From NCBI GenBank assembly GCA_021784575.1, contig JAJYHX010000003.1, positions 124,001-188,000 on the forward strand: a DNA stretch of 64,000 bases, in the 5' to 3' direction. The DNA comes from Nitrospirota bacterium (lineage in GTDB: Bacteria; Nitrospirota; JACRHJ01). The notes under the pieces are model-generated. The model was not told the origin of the DNA. It worked only from the letters and a program-made list of their open reading frames with translations, and ran no database searches. Positions 9,434 to 20,159 of this stretch are shown piece by piece; within the stretch, counting starts at the first letter, position 1, and the number at the start of each line of letters is the position of its first letter. Both the position numbers and the translations under genes were made by a program.

Positions 9434-10243
9434 TCAGCGTCCCGCTTTTAATATTCCTTTCTTCAGCTCCCTTGCGAACCGCCCGGCCTCGCGCACGGCA
9501 TCATCGGGGCTGGCGGCCTTCTCTATCCTTCCGACAATCGCGCTGCCGACGATGACGCCGTCGGCAATCTTTGCCATCTGCCCAGCCTGCTCCGGGGTCG
9601 ATATTCCGAAACCCACGCAGACGGGCCTGCCGCTCATGCGCCTGATTTTCTTCACCGCCTTCTCAACCCCCGCGGCGATGCTCTCCCGCGCGCCCGTCAC
9701 GCCTGTAAGCGAGACGTAGTAGATGAACCCGCCGCCGCTTTTCGACACCAGCCCTATCCTGTCGTTATCAGACGTCGGCGCGAGGAGGAATATCAAATCG
9801 AGCCCGTTATTCCGGCAGTAATCCGCCAGCGCCATACCCTCCTCGGGCGGAAGGTCCGGCACGATGAAGCCGTCAACGCCCGCTTTTGCGGAGTCGCCGG
9901 CAAACCGCTCCTCGCCGTATTTGTGGATAAGGTTATAATACAGCATCAGGATGATGGGGACCCGGGACGACTCCCGGATTTTCCTTACCAGCGCGAAGAC
10001 CTCTTTCAGGTTCGTCTTCTGCCGGAGCGCGCGTATCGCCGCGCGCTGGATTGTCGGGCCGTCGGCGAGCGGGTCGGAAAAAGGGACGCCGAGCTCGATT
10101 ATGTCCGCCCCGGATTTCTCAAGCTCCAAGACAATCCTGCCGGTAGTTTCGATGTCCGGGTCTCCGGCCATCACGTATGGGATAAACGCCGCCCTGCCGT
10201 CCTCTTTAAGCCCGGCAAGCTTCGTCTCTATGCGGGACATCAC
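9434..10243 (-). CDS. trpA: Tryptophan synthase alpha subunit
   Basis: [37 protein letters not shown]. Confidence 0.97.
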   Translation of the reverse strand: MMSRIETKLAGLKEDGRAAFIPYVMAGDPDIETTGRIVLELEKSGADIIELGVPFSDPLADGPTIQRAAIRALRQKTNLKEVFALVRKIRESSRVPIILMLYYNLIHKYGEERFAGDSAKAGVDGFIVPDLPPEEGMALADYCRNNGLDLIFLLAPTSDNDRIGLVSKSGGGFIYYVSLTGVTGARESIAAGVEKAVKKIRRMSGRPVCVGFGISTPEQAGQMAKIADGVIVGSAIVGRIEKAASPDDAVREAGRFARELKKGILKAGR

Positions 10244-11448
10244 AACCTTACCTCCCTCATCTCGGCAACCTGGTTTACGTCCTTGTCGCCTCGGCCGGAA
10301 AGGTTCACGATTATCACCCTGTTTTTCTTCATCTTCGGCGCGCGCTTCACGGCCTCGGCCACGGCGTGGGAGGACTCCAGCGCCGGGATTATTCCTTCCG
10401 TCTGCGAGAGCAGGTCGAACGCGGCCAGGGCCTCGTCGTCCGTGGCATAGGTATATTCTATCCTGCCGTTGTCGCGGTAGAGGCTGTGCTCCGGGCCTAC
10501 GGAGGCGTAGTCCAGCCCCGCGGACACCGAATGCGTCTCGAGTATCTGGCCCTCTTCGTCCTGGAGCAGCCAGCTCTTCGCCCCCTGCAGGACGCCCGGA
10601 GAGCCGCCCGCAAACCTCGCGGCGTGCCTGCCGGACTTTATGCCCATGCCGCCGGCCTCAACGCCGACCATCTTTATATTGTCCTTCAGGAACCTGAAGA
10701 ATAACCCCATCGCATTGCTCCCGCCGCCGACGCAGGCGATGAGCAAATCCGGAAGCTTCCCTTCGGCCTTCAGTATCTGTCTGTATGCCTCTTTGCCTAT
10801 CACCGACTGGAAATCCCGCACCATAACGGGATACGGATGCGGCCCGAAGACCGTGCCCATGATGTAGTGCGTCGTGCGGACGTTCGTCGTCCAATCGCGG
10901 AGGGCCTCCGAGATGGCGTCTTTAAGCGTACGGCTCCCGATGTCAACCGGTATGACCTCCGCGCCGAGGAGCTTCATGCGGAAGACATTGAGCGCCTGCC
11001 TGCGCACGTCCTCCGTGCCCATGTAGACCTGGCACTCAAGGCCCAGGAGCGCCGCCGCCGTGGCCGTCGCGACACCGTGCTGCCCTGCGCCGGTCTCGGC
11101 AATCACGCGCTTCTTGCCGATGCGCACCGCAAGGAGCGCCTGGGCCAGCGCGTTGTTTATCTTGTGCGCGCCGGTATGGGCCAGGTCTTCGCGCTTTAAG
11201 TATATCTTCGCTCCGCCGAGCTTTTTCGTAAGCCGGGCGGCATAAAAAAGCGGCGTCGGCCTTCCGACGAAATTTGCGAGATAGTAGTCCAGCTCCCGCC
11301 TGAAGGCCCTGTCCTTCCTGGCCTTGTTATATTCCCTTTCCAGTTCGAGCAGCACGGGCATCAGCGTCTCCGGCACATACCTCCCGCCGTAAGCCCCGAA
11401 ATGCCCGCTTTTGTCTGGCAGCATTGTATAACCTCTTTCTTCCTTCAC
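10240..11448 (-). CDS. trpB: Tryptophan synthase beta subunit
   Basis: [46 protein letters not shown]. Confidence 0.97.
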   Translation of the reverse strand: MKEERGYTMLPDKSGHFGAYGGRYVPETLMPVLLELEREYNKARKDRAFRRELDYYLANFVGRPTPLFYAARLTKKLGGAKIYLKREDLAHTGAHKINNALAQALLAVRIGKKRVIAETGAGQHGVATATAAALLGLECQVYMGTEDVRRQALNVFRMKLLGAEVIPVDIGSRTLKDAISEALRDWTTNVRTTHYIMGTVFGPHPYPVMVRDFQSVIGKEAYRQILKAEGKLPDLLIACVGGGSNAMGLFFRFLKDNIKMVGVEAGGMGIKSGRHAARFAGGSPGVLQGAKSWLLQDEEGQILETHSVSAGLDYASVGPEHSLYRDNGRIEYTYATDDEALAAFDLLSQTEGIIPALESSHAVAEAVKRAPKMKKNRVIIVNLSGRGDKDVNQVAEMREVRL

Positions 11449-11489
11449 CCCTCTCTTAAGATAAGAGATGGGTCAGGGGTGCGTTATGA
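11442..11489 (-). repeat. Palindromic spacer repeat (trpF-trpB spacer)
   Basis: CATAACGCACCCCTGACCCATCTCTTATCTTAAGAGAGGGGTGAAGG on minus strand. Confidence 0.8.
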
Positions 11490-12095
11490 AATCCTCACCG
11501 CCGAAATAAATCCGCGCATCAACTCCCCGTCCTTCTTTCCCTTGCGCGCCTCGACGCCGGAGGAAACGTCCACGGCGTACGGCCTGACTTTCCGTATCGC
11601 TTCCGCCACGTTTCCCGCCGTAAGGCCGCCGGAAAGGATTATCGGGCCGAAAGGCCCGGCGGCGGCAGCCATGTCCCAATCGAACGTCAGACCCGTGCCG
11701 CCCGGCTCCTCCGCGGAATACGCGTCCAGCAGAAACGCCGACGCGTATTTATATTCCTTCAGCGCGCCCAGGCTCTCCATATCCTTTACACGGAAGGCCT
11801 TCACATACGGCATCCCGAAGGAGGCGCAGTAATCCGGGGGTTCCGAGCCGTGGAACTGCAATATCCCGACGCCGCTTTCGTTGACGGCGCGCTTCAGGAA
11901 GTTCTCGTCCGCATCGACAAACACGCCGACCGTGCTTATAAACGGCGGCAGGGCGTCTATTATTTCTCCGGCCCTGACGGGGTCAATATAGCGCGGGCTC
12001 TTCTCGAAGAAGACAAATCCCAGCGCGTCCGCCCCGGCATCGGCGGCGGCCATCGCGTCTTCCATGTTTGTGATACCGCAAATCTTGATTCGCAT
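11484..12095 (-). CDS. trpF: Phosphoribosylanthranilate isomerase
   Basis: MRIKICGITNMEDAMAAADAGADALGFVF; start placed at this Met, as upstream ORF extension is repeat DNA. Confidence 0.95.
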   Translation of the reverse strand: MRIKICGITNMEDAMAAADAGADALGFVFFEKSPRYIDPVRAGEIIDALPPFISTVGVFVDADENFLKRAVNESGVGILQFHGSEPPDYCASFGMPYVKAFRVKDMESLGALKEYKYASAFLLDAYSAEEPGGTGLTFDWDMAAAAGPFGPIILSGGLTAGNVAEAIRKVRPYAVDVSSGVEARKGKKDGELMRGFISAVRIS

Positions 12096-12134
12096 AAAAA
12101 TCCGTGTTGTTGTCCGTGTTAGTGTATTTGGGTC

Positions 12135-12162
12135 GTCATTCCCGCGAAAGCGGGAACCCGGC
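12135..12162. repeat. Dispersed hairpin repeat CGTCATTCCCGCGAAAGCGGGAA
   Basis: Same motif at 20286; inverted repeat TTCCCGC-GAAA-GCGGGAA. Confidence 0.7.
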
Positions 12163-12223
12163 GACTTTTGTTGTTCGTATAAAAGTCTCTGGGCCCTCGT
12201 TTCCACGGGGGGTGATAAATTTT

Positions 12224-13012
12224 TTACAGTGCCGCCTGGAGGCTCGTCAGCTCGCGCAGCTTTTTCCCGAAATCCCTCTCCCGCATGAGCGCCTCGCCTA
12301 TGAGCGCCGCATCAGCGCCGACGGATTTCAGGAACTTCAAATCATCCCTCGTCGAGATCCCGGATTCGCTTACGACAACCCTGTCCATAGGTATCTCTTC
12401 TATAAGATACTCGGTGTTTTTTATGTCCACGCCGAAGGTTTTGAGGTCTCTGTTGTTTATCCCGATTATCCTGAAAGACAGGTCGAGAACCTTGTCCAGG
12501 TCGTTTTCGTCGTGCGTCTCCGCCAGCGCCTCCATTCCAAGCTCTTTCCCAAGGAGGTAGAGGTCTTCCATCCGGTCCTGCTCAAGGATTGACGCGATGA
12601 GCAGGAATGCGTCCGCGCCGTTCGCCCGCGCCTCGTAGACCTGGTATTCGTCGAATATGAAATCCTTCCTCAGCGCCGGTATGCCCACGCTCCCCGAAAT
12701 CCACTTGAGGTATCCGATGTCGCCCCGGAAATATTTCTTCTCGGTCAGGACGGAGACGGCCCGCGCGCCGTTCTCTTCGTATATCCGGGCGATGGTGACA
12801 GGGTCGAAATCCGGGCGGATAAGACCCTTCGATGGCGAAGCCTTCTTCACCTCGGCGATTATGGAGACTGCGTCCGGATTAACCAGCGCGGAGGCGAAAT
12901 CCATCACAGGGCGCGCATCCGCCGCCATCGCCTTAATCTCGGCAAACGGCAGGCGCGCCTTAACGTCCTTAAGCTCTTCCCTCTTGTCCGCGACTATTCT
13001 CTGGAGTATCAC
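12224..13012 (-). CDS. trpC: Indole-3-glycerol phosphate synthase
   Basis: SIIAEVKKASPSKGLIRPDFDPVTIARIYEENGARAVSVLTE. Confidence 0.97.
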   Translation of the reverse strand: MILQRIVADKREELKDVKARLPFAEIKAMAADARPVMDFASALVNPDAVSIIAEVKKASPSKGLIRPDFDPVTIARIYEENGARAVSVLTEKKYFRGDIGYLKWISGSVGIPALRKDFIFDEYQVYEARANGADAFLLIASILEQDRMEDLYLLGKELGMEALAETHDENDLDKVLDLSFRIIGINNRDLKTFGVDIKNTEYLIEEIPMDRVVVSESGISTRDDLKFLKSVGADAALIGEALMRERDFGKKLRELTSLQAAL

Positions 13013-13045
13013 CTGTACGCCTCGCGCCGGCGCCTGAGGACTGCT

Positions 13046-14113
13046 TCATGCGCTTTTTTTCTTACCGCTCGGTCCGGCGGCAAGCCGCTCGAGTTTATTC
13101 AGCGCCGCGCCGGAATCAATAGACTCCGCCGCCTTTGTCATACCGTCTCTTATCGACGACGCCATGCCGCCGATATAAATCGCCGCGCCGGAATTCAGGA
13201 TAACTATGTCGCGCCTCGGGCCTTTTTCGCCTTTCAGGACACCGAGCACAATCTCCGCGTTCTTTTTCGCGTCCCCGCCGCGAAGCTCGCCGGCCGAGGA
13301 AATATCCATTCCGTAATCGCGCGGGTCGAGGATATACGTGCGCACGGCGGCGTCCTTAACCTCCGAAATCCGGCTCTCGCGCGTTACGGTTATCTCGTCC
13401 AGGCCGTCCATGCCGTGTACGACCATCGCCCGCCTGGTTCCGAGGTTCAAGAGCACGTGCGCGAGCTTGTCCGTCAGGTCGGCCTCGTAGACGCCCATTA
13501 CCTGCGCGTTCGCGCCCGCCGGGTTGGAAAGCGGGCCGAGCAGGTTGAATACCGTCCTGATGCCTATCTCGCGCCGTGGGATGAGCGCGTGCTTCATGGC
13601 GGAGTGCAGAAGCGGGGCGTAAAGAAAACCGATTCCTATCTCGTCCACGCACCGCCCGACTTCTTCGGGCGTCATATCGAGGTTCACGCCAAGTTCGCTT
13701 AAGACGTCCGCGCTCCCGCAGCAGGACGATACGGCGCGGTTCCCGTGTTTGGCCACCTTTATCCCCGCGCCCGCCGCGACAAACGCGCACGTGGTGGAGA
13801 TATTAAACGTGCCGGTAGAGTCTCCGCCAGTGCCGCAGGTGTCGAGTATCGTTTCAAGGTCGAGGTTTATGTCGTCGTGGTCGATTGACACGGGGCGCGA
13901 CTTGATGGGTATTCGGGTGGCCTTCCTGCGTATGACGCGCGCCGCGCCGGTTATCTCGTCTATCGTCTCGCCCTTCATCCTGAGCGCGGTGATAAAAGAC
14001 GCAATGAGCGCCTGCGAGGCATCTCCGTCCATTATCTCGCGCATCGCCGCTTCCATCTCTTCCTGCGAGAGGTTCCGGCGCTCGACGACTTTTAGAATGG
14101 CGTCTTTAATCAT
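13046..14113 (-). CDS. trpD: Anthranilate phosphoribosyltransferase
   Basis: [40 protein letters not shown]. Confidence 0.97.
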   Translation of the reverse strand: MIKDAILKVVERRNLSQEEMEAAMREIMDGDASQALIASFITALRMKGETIDEITGAARVIRRKATRIPIKSRPVSIDHDDINLDLETILDTCGTGGDSTGTFNISTTCAFVAAGAGIKVAKHGNRAVSSCCGSADVLSELGVNLDMTPEEVGRCVDEIGIGFLYAPLLHSAMKHALIPRREIGIRTVFNLLGPLSNPAGANAQVMGVYEADLTDKLAHVLLNLGTRRAMVVHGMDGLDEITVTRESRISEVKDAAVRTYILDPRDYGMDISSAGELRGGDAKKNAEIVLGVLKGEKGPRRDIVILNSGAAIYIGGMASSIRDGMTKAAESIDSGAALNKLERLAAGPSGKKKSA

Positions 14114-14117
14114 TTTT

Positions 14118-14166
14118 CCTTCATCCCCCTCTTAAGATAAGAGGGGGAGCGAGAGGGCGTTATGAA
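14118..14166 (-). repeat. Palindromic spacer repeat (trpG-trpD spacer)
   Basis: CATAACGCCCTCTCGCTCCCCCTCTTATCTTAAGAGGGGGATGAAGG on minus strand. Confidence 0.85.
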
Positions 14167-14169
14167 ATT

Positions 14170-14745
14170 CTACCTCTCCCTCATCAGCCTCAGGAAGTTA
14201 CGAAGTATATCCTTACCCGGCTTTGTAAGTATTGACTCCGGGTGGAACTGCACGCCCTCCACGAAAAATTCCTTGTGCCGAAACGCCATGATCTCGCCCC
14301 GGTCCGTCCATGCCGAGACCTCGAGGCAACCCGGGAGCGTCTCGCGCTTCACGATTAGCGAGTGGTAGCGCGTGGCCTCGAAGGGATTCGGGATGTCCCT
14401 GAATATCGTCCTGCCGTCGTGGCTTAGCATGGACGTCTTGCCGTGCATGAGCCTCGCGGCGCGGACTACGTCCCCGCCGAACGCCTCGCCTATGGACTGG
14501 TGCCCAAGGCACACGCCGAGGATTGGAATCTTCCCGGCGAAGCGCTTTATGGCGTCTACGGAAATGCCCGCCTCCTTCGGCGTGCAGGGCCCCGGCGATA
14601 TGACAATCCCCTCCGGCTTAAGGCGCTCCATCTCGTCCAGCGTAATCTTGTCGTTCCTGTATACCTTCAGCTCCTCGCCCAGCTCGCCGAAATACTGCAC
14701 GAGGTTATACGTGAATGAGTCGTAGTTGTCGATCATCAAAAGCAT
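14170..14745 (-). CDS. trpG: Anthranilate synthase component II
   Basis: [40 protein letters not shown]. Confidence 0.95.
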   Translation of the reverse strand: MLLMIDNYDSFTYNLVQYFGELGEELKVYRNDKITLDEMERLKPEGIVISPGPCTPKEAGISVDAIKRFAGKIPILGVCLGHQSIGEAFGGDVVRAARLMHGKTSMLSHDGRTIFRDIPNPFEATRYHSLIVKRETLPGCLEVSAWTDRGEIMAFRHKEFFVEGVQFHPESILTKPGKDILRNFLRLMRER

Positions 14746-14746
14746 A

Positions 14747-16240
14747 TTATAATCCCTGCTCCACCATCTCAAGCGCCTTCATCATCGCGGCGGCCTTGTT
14801 CACGGATTCCATATACTCGGTTTCCGGCACGGAGTCCGCGACCAGCCCGGCGCCGGCCTGCACGTAGACCTTGCCGTCCTTGAAAAGCAAAGTCCTTATC
14901 GTAATGCAGGTGTCCATGTTGCCCGTGAAGCTGAAATATCCCACAGCGCCGGCATACGGCCCGCGCCTCGTCGGCTCAAGGTCATCGATTATCTGCATGG
15001 CGCGTATCTTCGGCGCTCCGGAGACCGTGCCCGCCGGGAAACAAGCCTTCATTACGTCATATGCGTCCATGCCGCTGCCCAGATCGCCCCGTATGTTAGA
15101 GACTATGTGCATGACGTGGGAGTATTTCTCGATGACCATAAGCTCGTTCACGGCGACCTTGCCCGGTTTCGATACCCTGCCCACGTCGTTTCTCCCCAGG
15201 TCAACGAGCATTATATGCTCGGCGCACTCCTTCGGGTCGGCAAGGAGATCCTTCATCAGGGATTCGTCTTCCTCATCGCTCGCGCCCCTTTTCCTGGTCC
15301 CGGCGATGGGCCGCAGGTCGATGCGCGAGCCTTCCAGTCTGACCATGACCTCCGGCGACGACCCGGAGAGGACGAACCCGCCGCAGTTCAGGTAGAACAT
15401 ATAGGGCGAGGGATTTACCACCCGGAGCGCGCGGTAGACGTCGAACGGGTCGAGCCTTGCCCTTTCCTCGAACCTCTGCGAGAGGACGACCTGGAATATG
15501 TCGCCCGCCCTGATGTATTCCTTCGCCTTCCTTACGGCCTTCTCGAAATTAGCTTTAGTGAAGTTGCTCTTGAGCCGGCCGGAAACCCTTGCCTTCGGCT
15601 TCTTCCGTTTCGGCGGCTTTGCCTTCAGGGTCTCGACGAGGGCGTCAATCCTGGCCACCGCCTTCGCGTACGCCGCCTCGACGCCGTCGTCGTCGATATG
15701 CGCGTTTGCCACAACCTTTATCTTCTGGGCGATATTGTCGAAGATGAGCAGCGTGTCCGTCAGCATGAAGAGGATGTCCGGGCAGCCGAGGCCGGGTTTT
15801 TCTCTTGCGCCGGTATCCTCAAGGAAACCTACAATGTCGTAACCGGAATATCCGACAGCCCCGCCGAAAAACCTCGGCAGGCCTTCCACGGGAACGGGAC
15901 GGTAATGCCTCATGGCCTGCTTCAGGAACTCCATCGGGTCGCCTGAAAGCTCGCTCTCTTCCGTCTCGCCGTCTTTTTCTATAAAGCCCCTTTTCCCCTC
16001 CGTCCGGATTATAACGGAAGGGTTCGCGCCGAGAAAGGAATACCTGGCCCATTTCTCGCCGCCTTCGACGCTTTCAAGCAGGAAGGAGTATTTCCCGGTG
16101 TCGATTTTGAGGAACGCCGAGACCGGGGTAAGCATGTCCGCGAGCAGCTCGCGGTAGACCGGTATCAGGTTCCCCAGCCTGGCTTTTTCCCTGAATTCTT
16201 CGATGCCGGGATAATCCGGCTTGACAAATTTATTTTCCAT
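14747..16240 (-). CDS. trpE: Anthranilate synthase component I
   Basis: [35 protein letters not shown]. Confidence 0.96.
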   Translation of the reverse strand: MENKFVKPDYPGIEEFREKARLGNLIPVYRELLADMLTPVSAFLKIDTGKYSFLLESVEGGEKWARYSFLGANPSVIIRTEGKRGFIEKDGETEESELSGDPMEFLKQAMRHYRPVPVEGLPRFFGGAVGYSGYDIVGFLEDTGAREKPGLGCPDILFMLTDTLLIFDNIAQKIKVVANAHIDDDGVEAAYAKAVARIDALVETLKAKPPKRKKPKARVSGRLKSNFTKANFEKAVRKAKEYIRAGDIFQVVLSQRFEERARLDPFDVYRALRVVNPSPYMFYLNCGGFVLSGSSPEVMVRLEGSRIDLRPIAGTRKRGASDEEDESLMKDLLADPKECAEHIMLVDLGRNDVGRVSKPGKVAVNELMVIEKYSHVMHIVSNIRGDLGSGMDAYDVMKACFPAGTVSGAPKIRAMQIIDDLEPTRRGPYAGAVGYFSFTGNMDTCITIRTLLFKDGKVYVQAGAGLVADSVPETEYMESVNKAAAMMKALEMVEQGL

Positions 16241-16298
16241 TGCTTAACTATAAAATATAAAACTTATCTTAATGCAACAGGCGCCCCGACTGTCTGGC

Positions 16299-16327
16299 AA
16301 GGTAACACGTTTGAGTTTAAGTGTCAA
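16299..16327 (-). promoter_or_regulatory. Candidate trp operon promoter
   Basis: Minus strand TTGACA-N17-TACCTT upstream of trpE. Confidence 0.45.
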
Positions 16328-16365
16328 GGAGTTAAAGCTTTTTACCGCATAGAGGGAGGGCTTGA

Positions 16366-16932
16366 GTGAGATCAAATTATATCGGCAAGGCGTTTCAGGC
16401 GAAGACGGCGCTTAACACCGCTGTTGTGATTATGGCCTCAGCCGCGTTTTTGAGCGCCGCAATATACATATTCCTCAAGGAAAACATAAGCGGCGGATTC
16501 CCGGAAGCCCTCCAGACCATCAGGATACTGAGGTTCAGCCTGCCTTACGCAATCGGCCTGTCCGAGGCCGCCGCCATGAGCCTTTTCGCAATGGGGATAA
16601 TCGTCCTGGAGCTTTTAATGTCCCACAGGCTCGCGGGGCCGTTATGGAAGATGGAAAAAACGGCGCTTCGGGTTGCCGGGGGCGACCTGTCTTTCGAGGT
16701 TAATCTCAGGGAGAAGGACGAGGCCGGGGAACTCGCCGTCCAGGTAAATTCCATGATACTCGGACTGCGCGAAAAAGTGTCCGGCATACGCGAGGCGTAC
16801 GCCGTGCTCGATGACTGCGCCCGGAGGTTAAAAGACGCCTCCGGGGCGGAACAAGGCGCGATTCTAAGCGAAACACATGCGGCGGCAGGCGAGCTTTCAA
16901 GGAGGCTTGAGTTGATAAGGACTTCAAACTGA
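16366..16932 (+). CDS. TM-HAMP protein without an obvious output domain
   Basis: Two TM segments, SHRLAGPLWKMEKTALRVAGGDLSFEVNLREKDEAGELAVQVN. Confidence 0.75.
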   Translation: MRSNYIGKAFQAKTALNTAVVIMASAAFLSAAIYIFLKENISGGFPEALQTIRILRFSLPYAIGLSEAAAMSLFAMGIIVLELLMSHRLAGPLWKMEKTALRVAGGDLSFEVNLREKDEAGELAVQVNSMILGLREKVSGIREAYAVLDDCARRLKDASGAEQGAILSETHAAAGELSRRLELIRTSN

Positions 16933-16941
16933 GAGGGAAAA

Positions 16942-17817
16942 ATGCGCCTGACATATCTGCTCGCAATCCTGGCGGCCTCCGTTGCGGCCGCCGCCTTCGC
17001 CGCGCAATACGGCGGCAATCCGAACCCGCACGCCTTCAGCCAGTCCGATTGCTTCTCGTGCCATTTCACGCTCCCCGCGGAAGGCAGCGGCGAGCCGCTC
17101 CGCTTTACCGATACCATCACCAACCTGTGCGCGCGCTGCCACGACATGTCGGGAACAATATCGCACCAGGTGGACGTGGCGCCGTCGAACCGCGTGAACA
17201 TACCTCCCGACATGCCGCTCGACTCCCGGGGAAGGATAACCTGCGTGACCTGCCACGAAATCCATGAGGCATACATCAACCCCCTGACGGGCCGGAGGAC
17301 GTATTTCCTGAGGCGCGGCGTCATCGGCAAGAGCTTCTGCATCTCGTGCCACAACACGGCGGAAGGCATCAGCCGGATACGGATGGGATCGCCCGCGGCG
17401 GATGTAAACGAAAACAGCACGTCCGTTCAGTTCCACTGGACGGTTATGGACAAGGGCCACGGGTTCGCCAATTTCGACGTAATAGACCATATCTCCGCCA
17501 TCGACCCGCTCTCTCTTGCCTGCCTCGACTGCCACGGCGGCAATACGGAGCAGAAAACCACACTGAATATCGGCGTCTTCAATCATGCCGACGCCGACAT
17601 AGGCCGGTCTCACCCGATAGGCATGGACTACGAGGAGGCATCGGACGGGAAGGACGATTATGTCCAGGTGGAGGACCTCGACAAGAGGCTCAAGCTGTTC
17701 GACGGTAAAATCGGCTGCTGCACCTGCCACGACCCTTACGGCAGCCAGGGCGACGCCCTTGTAATCGGCGCGTCGGACAGCTATCAGGACCTATGCCTCG
17801 CCTGCCATATAAAATAG
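16942..17817 (+). CDS. Secreted multihaem c-type cytochrome (seven CXXCH)
   Basis: CFSCH, CARCH, CVTCH, CISCH, CLDCH, CCTCH, CLACH after a signal peptide. Confidence 0.9.
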   Translation: MRLTYLLAILAASVAAAAFAAQYGGNPNPHAFSQSDCFSCHFTLPAEGSGEPLRFTDTITNLCARCHDMSGTISHQVDVAPSNRVNIPPDMPLDSRGRITCVTCHEIHEAYINPLTGRRTYFLRRGVIGKSFCISCHNTAEGISRIRMGSPAADVNENSTSVQFHWTVMDKGHGFANFDVIDHISAIDPLSLACLDCHGGNTEQKTTLNIGVFNHADADIGRSHPIGMDYEEASDGKDDYVQVEDLDKRLKLFDGKIGCCTCHDPYGSQGDALVIGASDSYQDLCLACHIK

Positions 17818-17826
17818 GAGAAACCC

Positions 17827-18420
17827 ATGAAAAACATTTCCGGCAAAAGACACTGGAGGAGACGGAACTATTTCATCAAGAAAGGCTTTCAGGCCAGGTT
17901 CGCCGCAAGGTTCCTGCTCCTGGGCGCGGCCTGTTTCGCTGCGGCGGGGTTTTTCGTTTACCGTTCCGTAAGCCGGAAGGCTGAGAGTCTCTTCTACATG
18001 AGTCATATCCGCGTAACCAGCACCTCGGCCCTTGTCGTCCCGGCCCTCCTGAAGGTCAACTTCTGGATATTGCTCCTGGTCCTGGCGGCGGTGACGGCGG
18101 CGGTGCTGATTATATCGCACAGGCTTACAGGGCCGATATTCAGGCTCGGCAAGGCGGCCGAGAGTATCGGCGGGGGAGACCTGACCGGCGGTTTTGAGTT
18201 CCGCGCGGGAGACGAGCTGAGAAGCCTGGCCGATTCGTTCAACACGATGAGCGGCAGACTGCGACAGCAGTTCACGGACATGAAACGCGAGGCATCCGCG
18301 ATAGAATCGTATTCCGGCAAAATGCTTGAAGCGGGAAGCGCGACAAAAGAAGAAGCGGAGGATTTCCACCGCCTTTTGTCCGTATTCGGCAGAAGGCTCG
18401 ATAATTTTAAAATCGAGTAG
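17827..18420 (+). CDS. TM-HAMP protein without an obvious output domain
   Basis: Two TM segments, SHRLTGPIFRLGKAAESIGGGDLTGGFEFRAGDELRSLADSFNTM. Confidence 0.75.
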   Translation: MKNISGKRHWRRRNYFIKKGFQARFAARFLLLGAACFAAAGFFVYRSVSRKAESLFYMSHIRVTSTSALVVPALLKVNFWILLLVLAAVTAAVLIISHRLTGPIFRLGKAAESIGGGDLTGGFEFRAGDELRSLADSFNTMSGRLRQQFTDMKREASAIESYSGKMLEAGSATKEEAEDFHRLLSVFGRRLDNFKIE

Positions 18421-18429
18421 CGGCGGCGC

Positions 18430-18948
18430 TTATTTTTTCATTGTCCGCTCTATGTCTTCGGCCATCTTCAGGTGGTCCTCCACGACAGGCAGCGTGTTCG
18501 CCGCAAAGTTCTTCACGTCCGCGTCCTTAACGTTATGCGCCGCCCATTTGAACGCAGCCTCGTCGTGCCTGTGGGCCTTCACAACCTCCGAGATGTAGGC
18601 CCTGTCGAATCTTGCGCCCGAAAGCTTCGAGAGCCTGTACACGATTTTCCGGTCTTTCGGGTCCAGCTTCGCGGGAAGCGTTACGCCCTTCCGCTTTGCA
18701 ATCCGCCTCAGTTCGCCGTTCGCCTTCCCGTGCTCGGCTGCCATGCGGGCGCCGAAATCCTTTACGTCCTTCGACTCCGCCTTCCGCTCGGCCAGCTTGC
18801 CGAGCCGGACTTCCAGAAGCCCGCCGATAGCCGCATTATGCATAAATTTCATGTCCTTCGGCGCAAGCTTTGCATGCGCGGCATATGCGGACATGACCGT
18901 AACGAGCAAAAAACCGATTACGGATACCGATATAAAAATCTTCTTCAT
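18430..18948 (-). CDS. DUF4142-like secreted protein
   Basis: MHNAAIGGLLEVRLGKLAERKAESKDVKDFGARMAAEHGKAN; signal peptide. Confidence 0.8.
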   Translation of the reverse strand: MKKIFISVSVIGFLLVTVMSAYAAHAKLAPKDMKFMHNAAIGGLLEVRLGKLAERKAESKDVKDFGARMAAEHGKANGELRRIAKRKGVTLPAKLDPKDRKIVYRLSKLSGARFDRAYISEVVKAHRHDEAAFKWAAHNVKDADVKNFAANTLPVVEDHLKMAEDIERTMKK

Positions 18949-19024
18949 GTCAACCTCGCTCCTGGCGCATTTGATATTTTTCATATGAATAAATATAACA
19001 CATGTCCCTAAACCCGCAAGCCGG

Positions 19025-19756
19025 TCAATATCCCCTTACAACCCATGCCGGATATCCTTCGCGCGCCAGGCGCCCGGCCAGCCCCAGGGCCTGATTAAGC
19101 CTTGCGAATTCCCCAACCCGCACCCTGCTGTATGCCACACCCCTGACCACGGCCTTCGACACACTCACGTCCCGATAGCCCAGCTTAAGCCCTTTGCTGA
19201 GATGTTCCGCGTTTTCCGGGGCCGTGAAGGCTCCCACCTGCACGGCATAGAACCCGTTTCCGGAGATGTTCCCGATCCTTGCCTGCCTGATATACGAGGC
19301 GTCCCTGCCAATCTCCCGGACGATTACAGGCCCGGTATCAAGCCGCCCTATCGCGCGCGAAGCCCCGCGCGAGATGTCCAGATCGACTCCCTTGACAAAA
19401 GGCCCTCGGTCGTTTACCGTCACGACGCATTCCTTCCCCGTCTGCGGGTTTTCTATCTCAAGCCTCGTGCCGAACGGGTACGACCTGTGCGCGCACGTCA
19501 GGGCGTCCTCGTCGAAAATATCCCCGGAGGCCGTGCGATGGCCCTGGAACCCCGGCCCGTACCACGACGCGATTGCCCGGTACGCCGTCCCCGGCGGCGG
19601 AACCGGCTTCGGCGGCCCGGTATCCGTAAGGGGCATGCCGTTTCTGTCGTAAAGGACGTGGTTCGTGTTCGCTGTTCGTGTCCGTGGGGACGCGCAGGCG
19701 GAGAGAATAAAGAGGCAGAGCAGGGCCATGGAAACTCTGACCGGAAAGCTGCGCAT
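19025..19756 (-). CDS. rlpA: RlpA-like lipoprotein with double-psi barrel and SPOR domain
   Basis: Lipobox LSAC; AIASWYGPGFQGHRTASGDIFDEDALTCAHRSYPFGT; C-terminal SPOR-like repeat. Confidence 0.88.
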   Translation of the reverse strand: MRSFPVRVSMALLCLFILSACASPRTRTANTNHVLYDRNGMPLTDTGPPKPVPPPGTAYRAIASWYGPGFQGHRTASGDIFDEDALTCAHRSYPFGTRLEIENPQTGKECVVTVNDRGPFVKGVDLDISRGASRAIGRLDTGPVIVREIGRDASYIRQARIGNISGNGFYAVQVGAFTAPENAEHLSKGLKLGYRDVSVSKAVVRGVAYSRVRVGEFARLNQALGLAGRLAREGYPAWVVRGY

Positions 19757-19889
19757 AAGACCGATCCTTCGCTCCGGGGCATTCACAGACGCGCCAGGCC
19801 CGTCACTCCCGAATGCCTTATCGGGAACCGGGGTTTTATCCGTCTTCATCTCATCCTTAAATGCAGGCGTGATGATAAAACGAGGCGTT

Positions 19890-20123
19890 TTACAGATCCG
19901 ACTCCCAGATGTTCAGGCGGCATTTCTTGCAGAACCATTTCGGGACTTCGACGGAAAGCACGCAGCCCGCGAGTATCGCCTCGCCCTTCTTTTCGAGCTC
20001 GCGGTATCTCTCATAGTCCGCCGTCGAACACCGGTATATGATAGGGATTATCTTCTCGGAGGAGCCGCACTTGGGGCAGAGGACTTTCTCGGTAGTATTA
20101 TTCATGGGCCAACATTTACTCAC
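19890..20123 (-). CDS. Small zinc-ribbon protein
   Basis: CPKCGSSEK...WFCKKC. Confidence 0.65.
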   Translation of the reverse strand: MSKCWPMNNTTEKVLCPKCGSSEKIIPIIYRCSTADYERYRELEKKGEAILAGCVLSVEVPKWFCKKCRLNIWESDL

Positions 20124-20159
20124 AATCGAAAGTCATAGTCAACGAATTTCTCAATGCCG

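Noticed and set aside
14118-14166. Palindrome as a Rho-independent terminator
   Set aside because: Strong stem but no T-tract, located inside an operon and ending in an SD-like sequence; the same holds for the other copies.
16241-16365. trp attenuator or leader peptide upstream of trpE
   Set aside because: No short ORF with consecutive Trp codons and no clear competing hairpins; only a candidate promoter.
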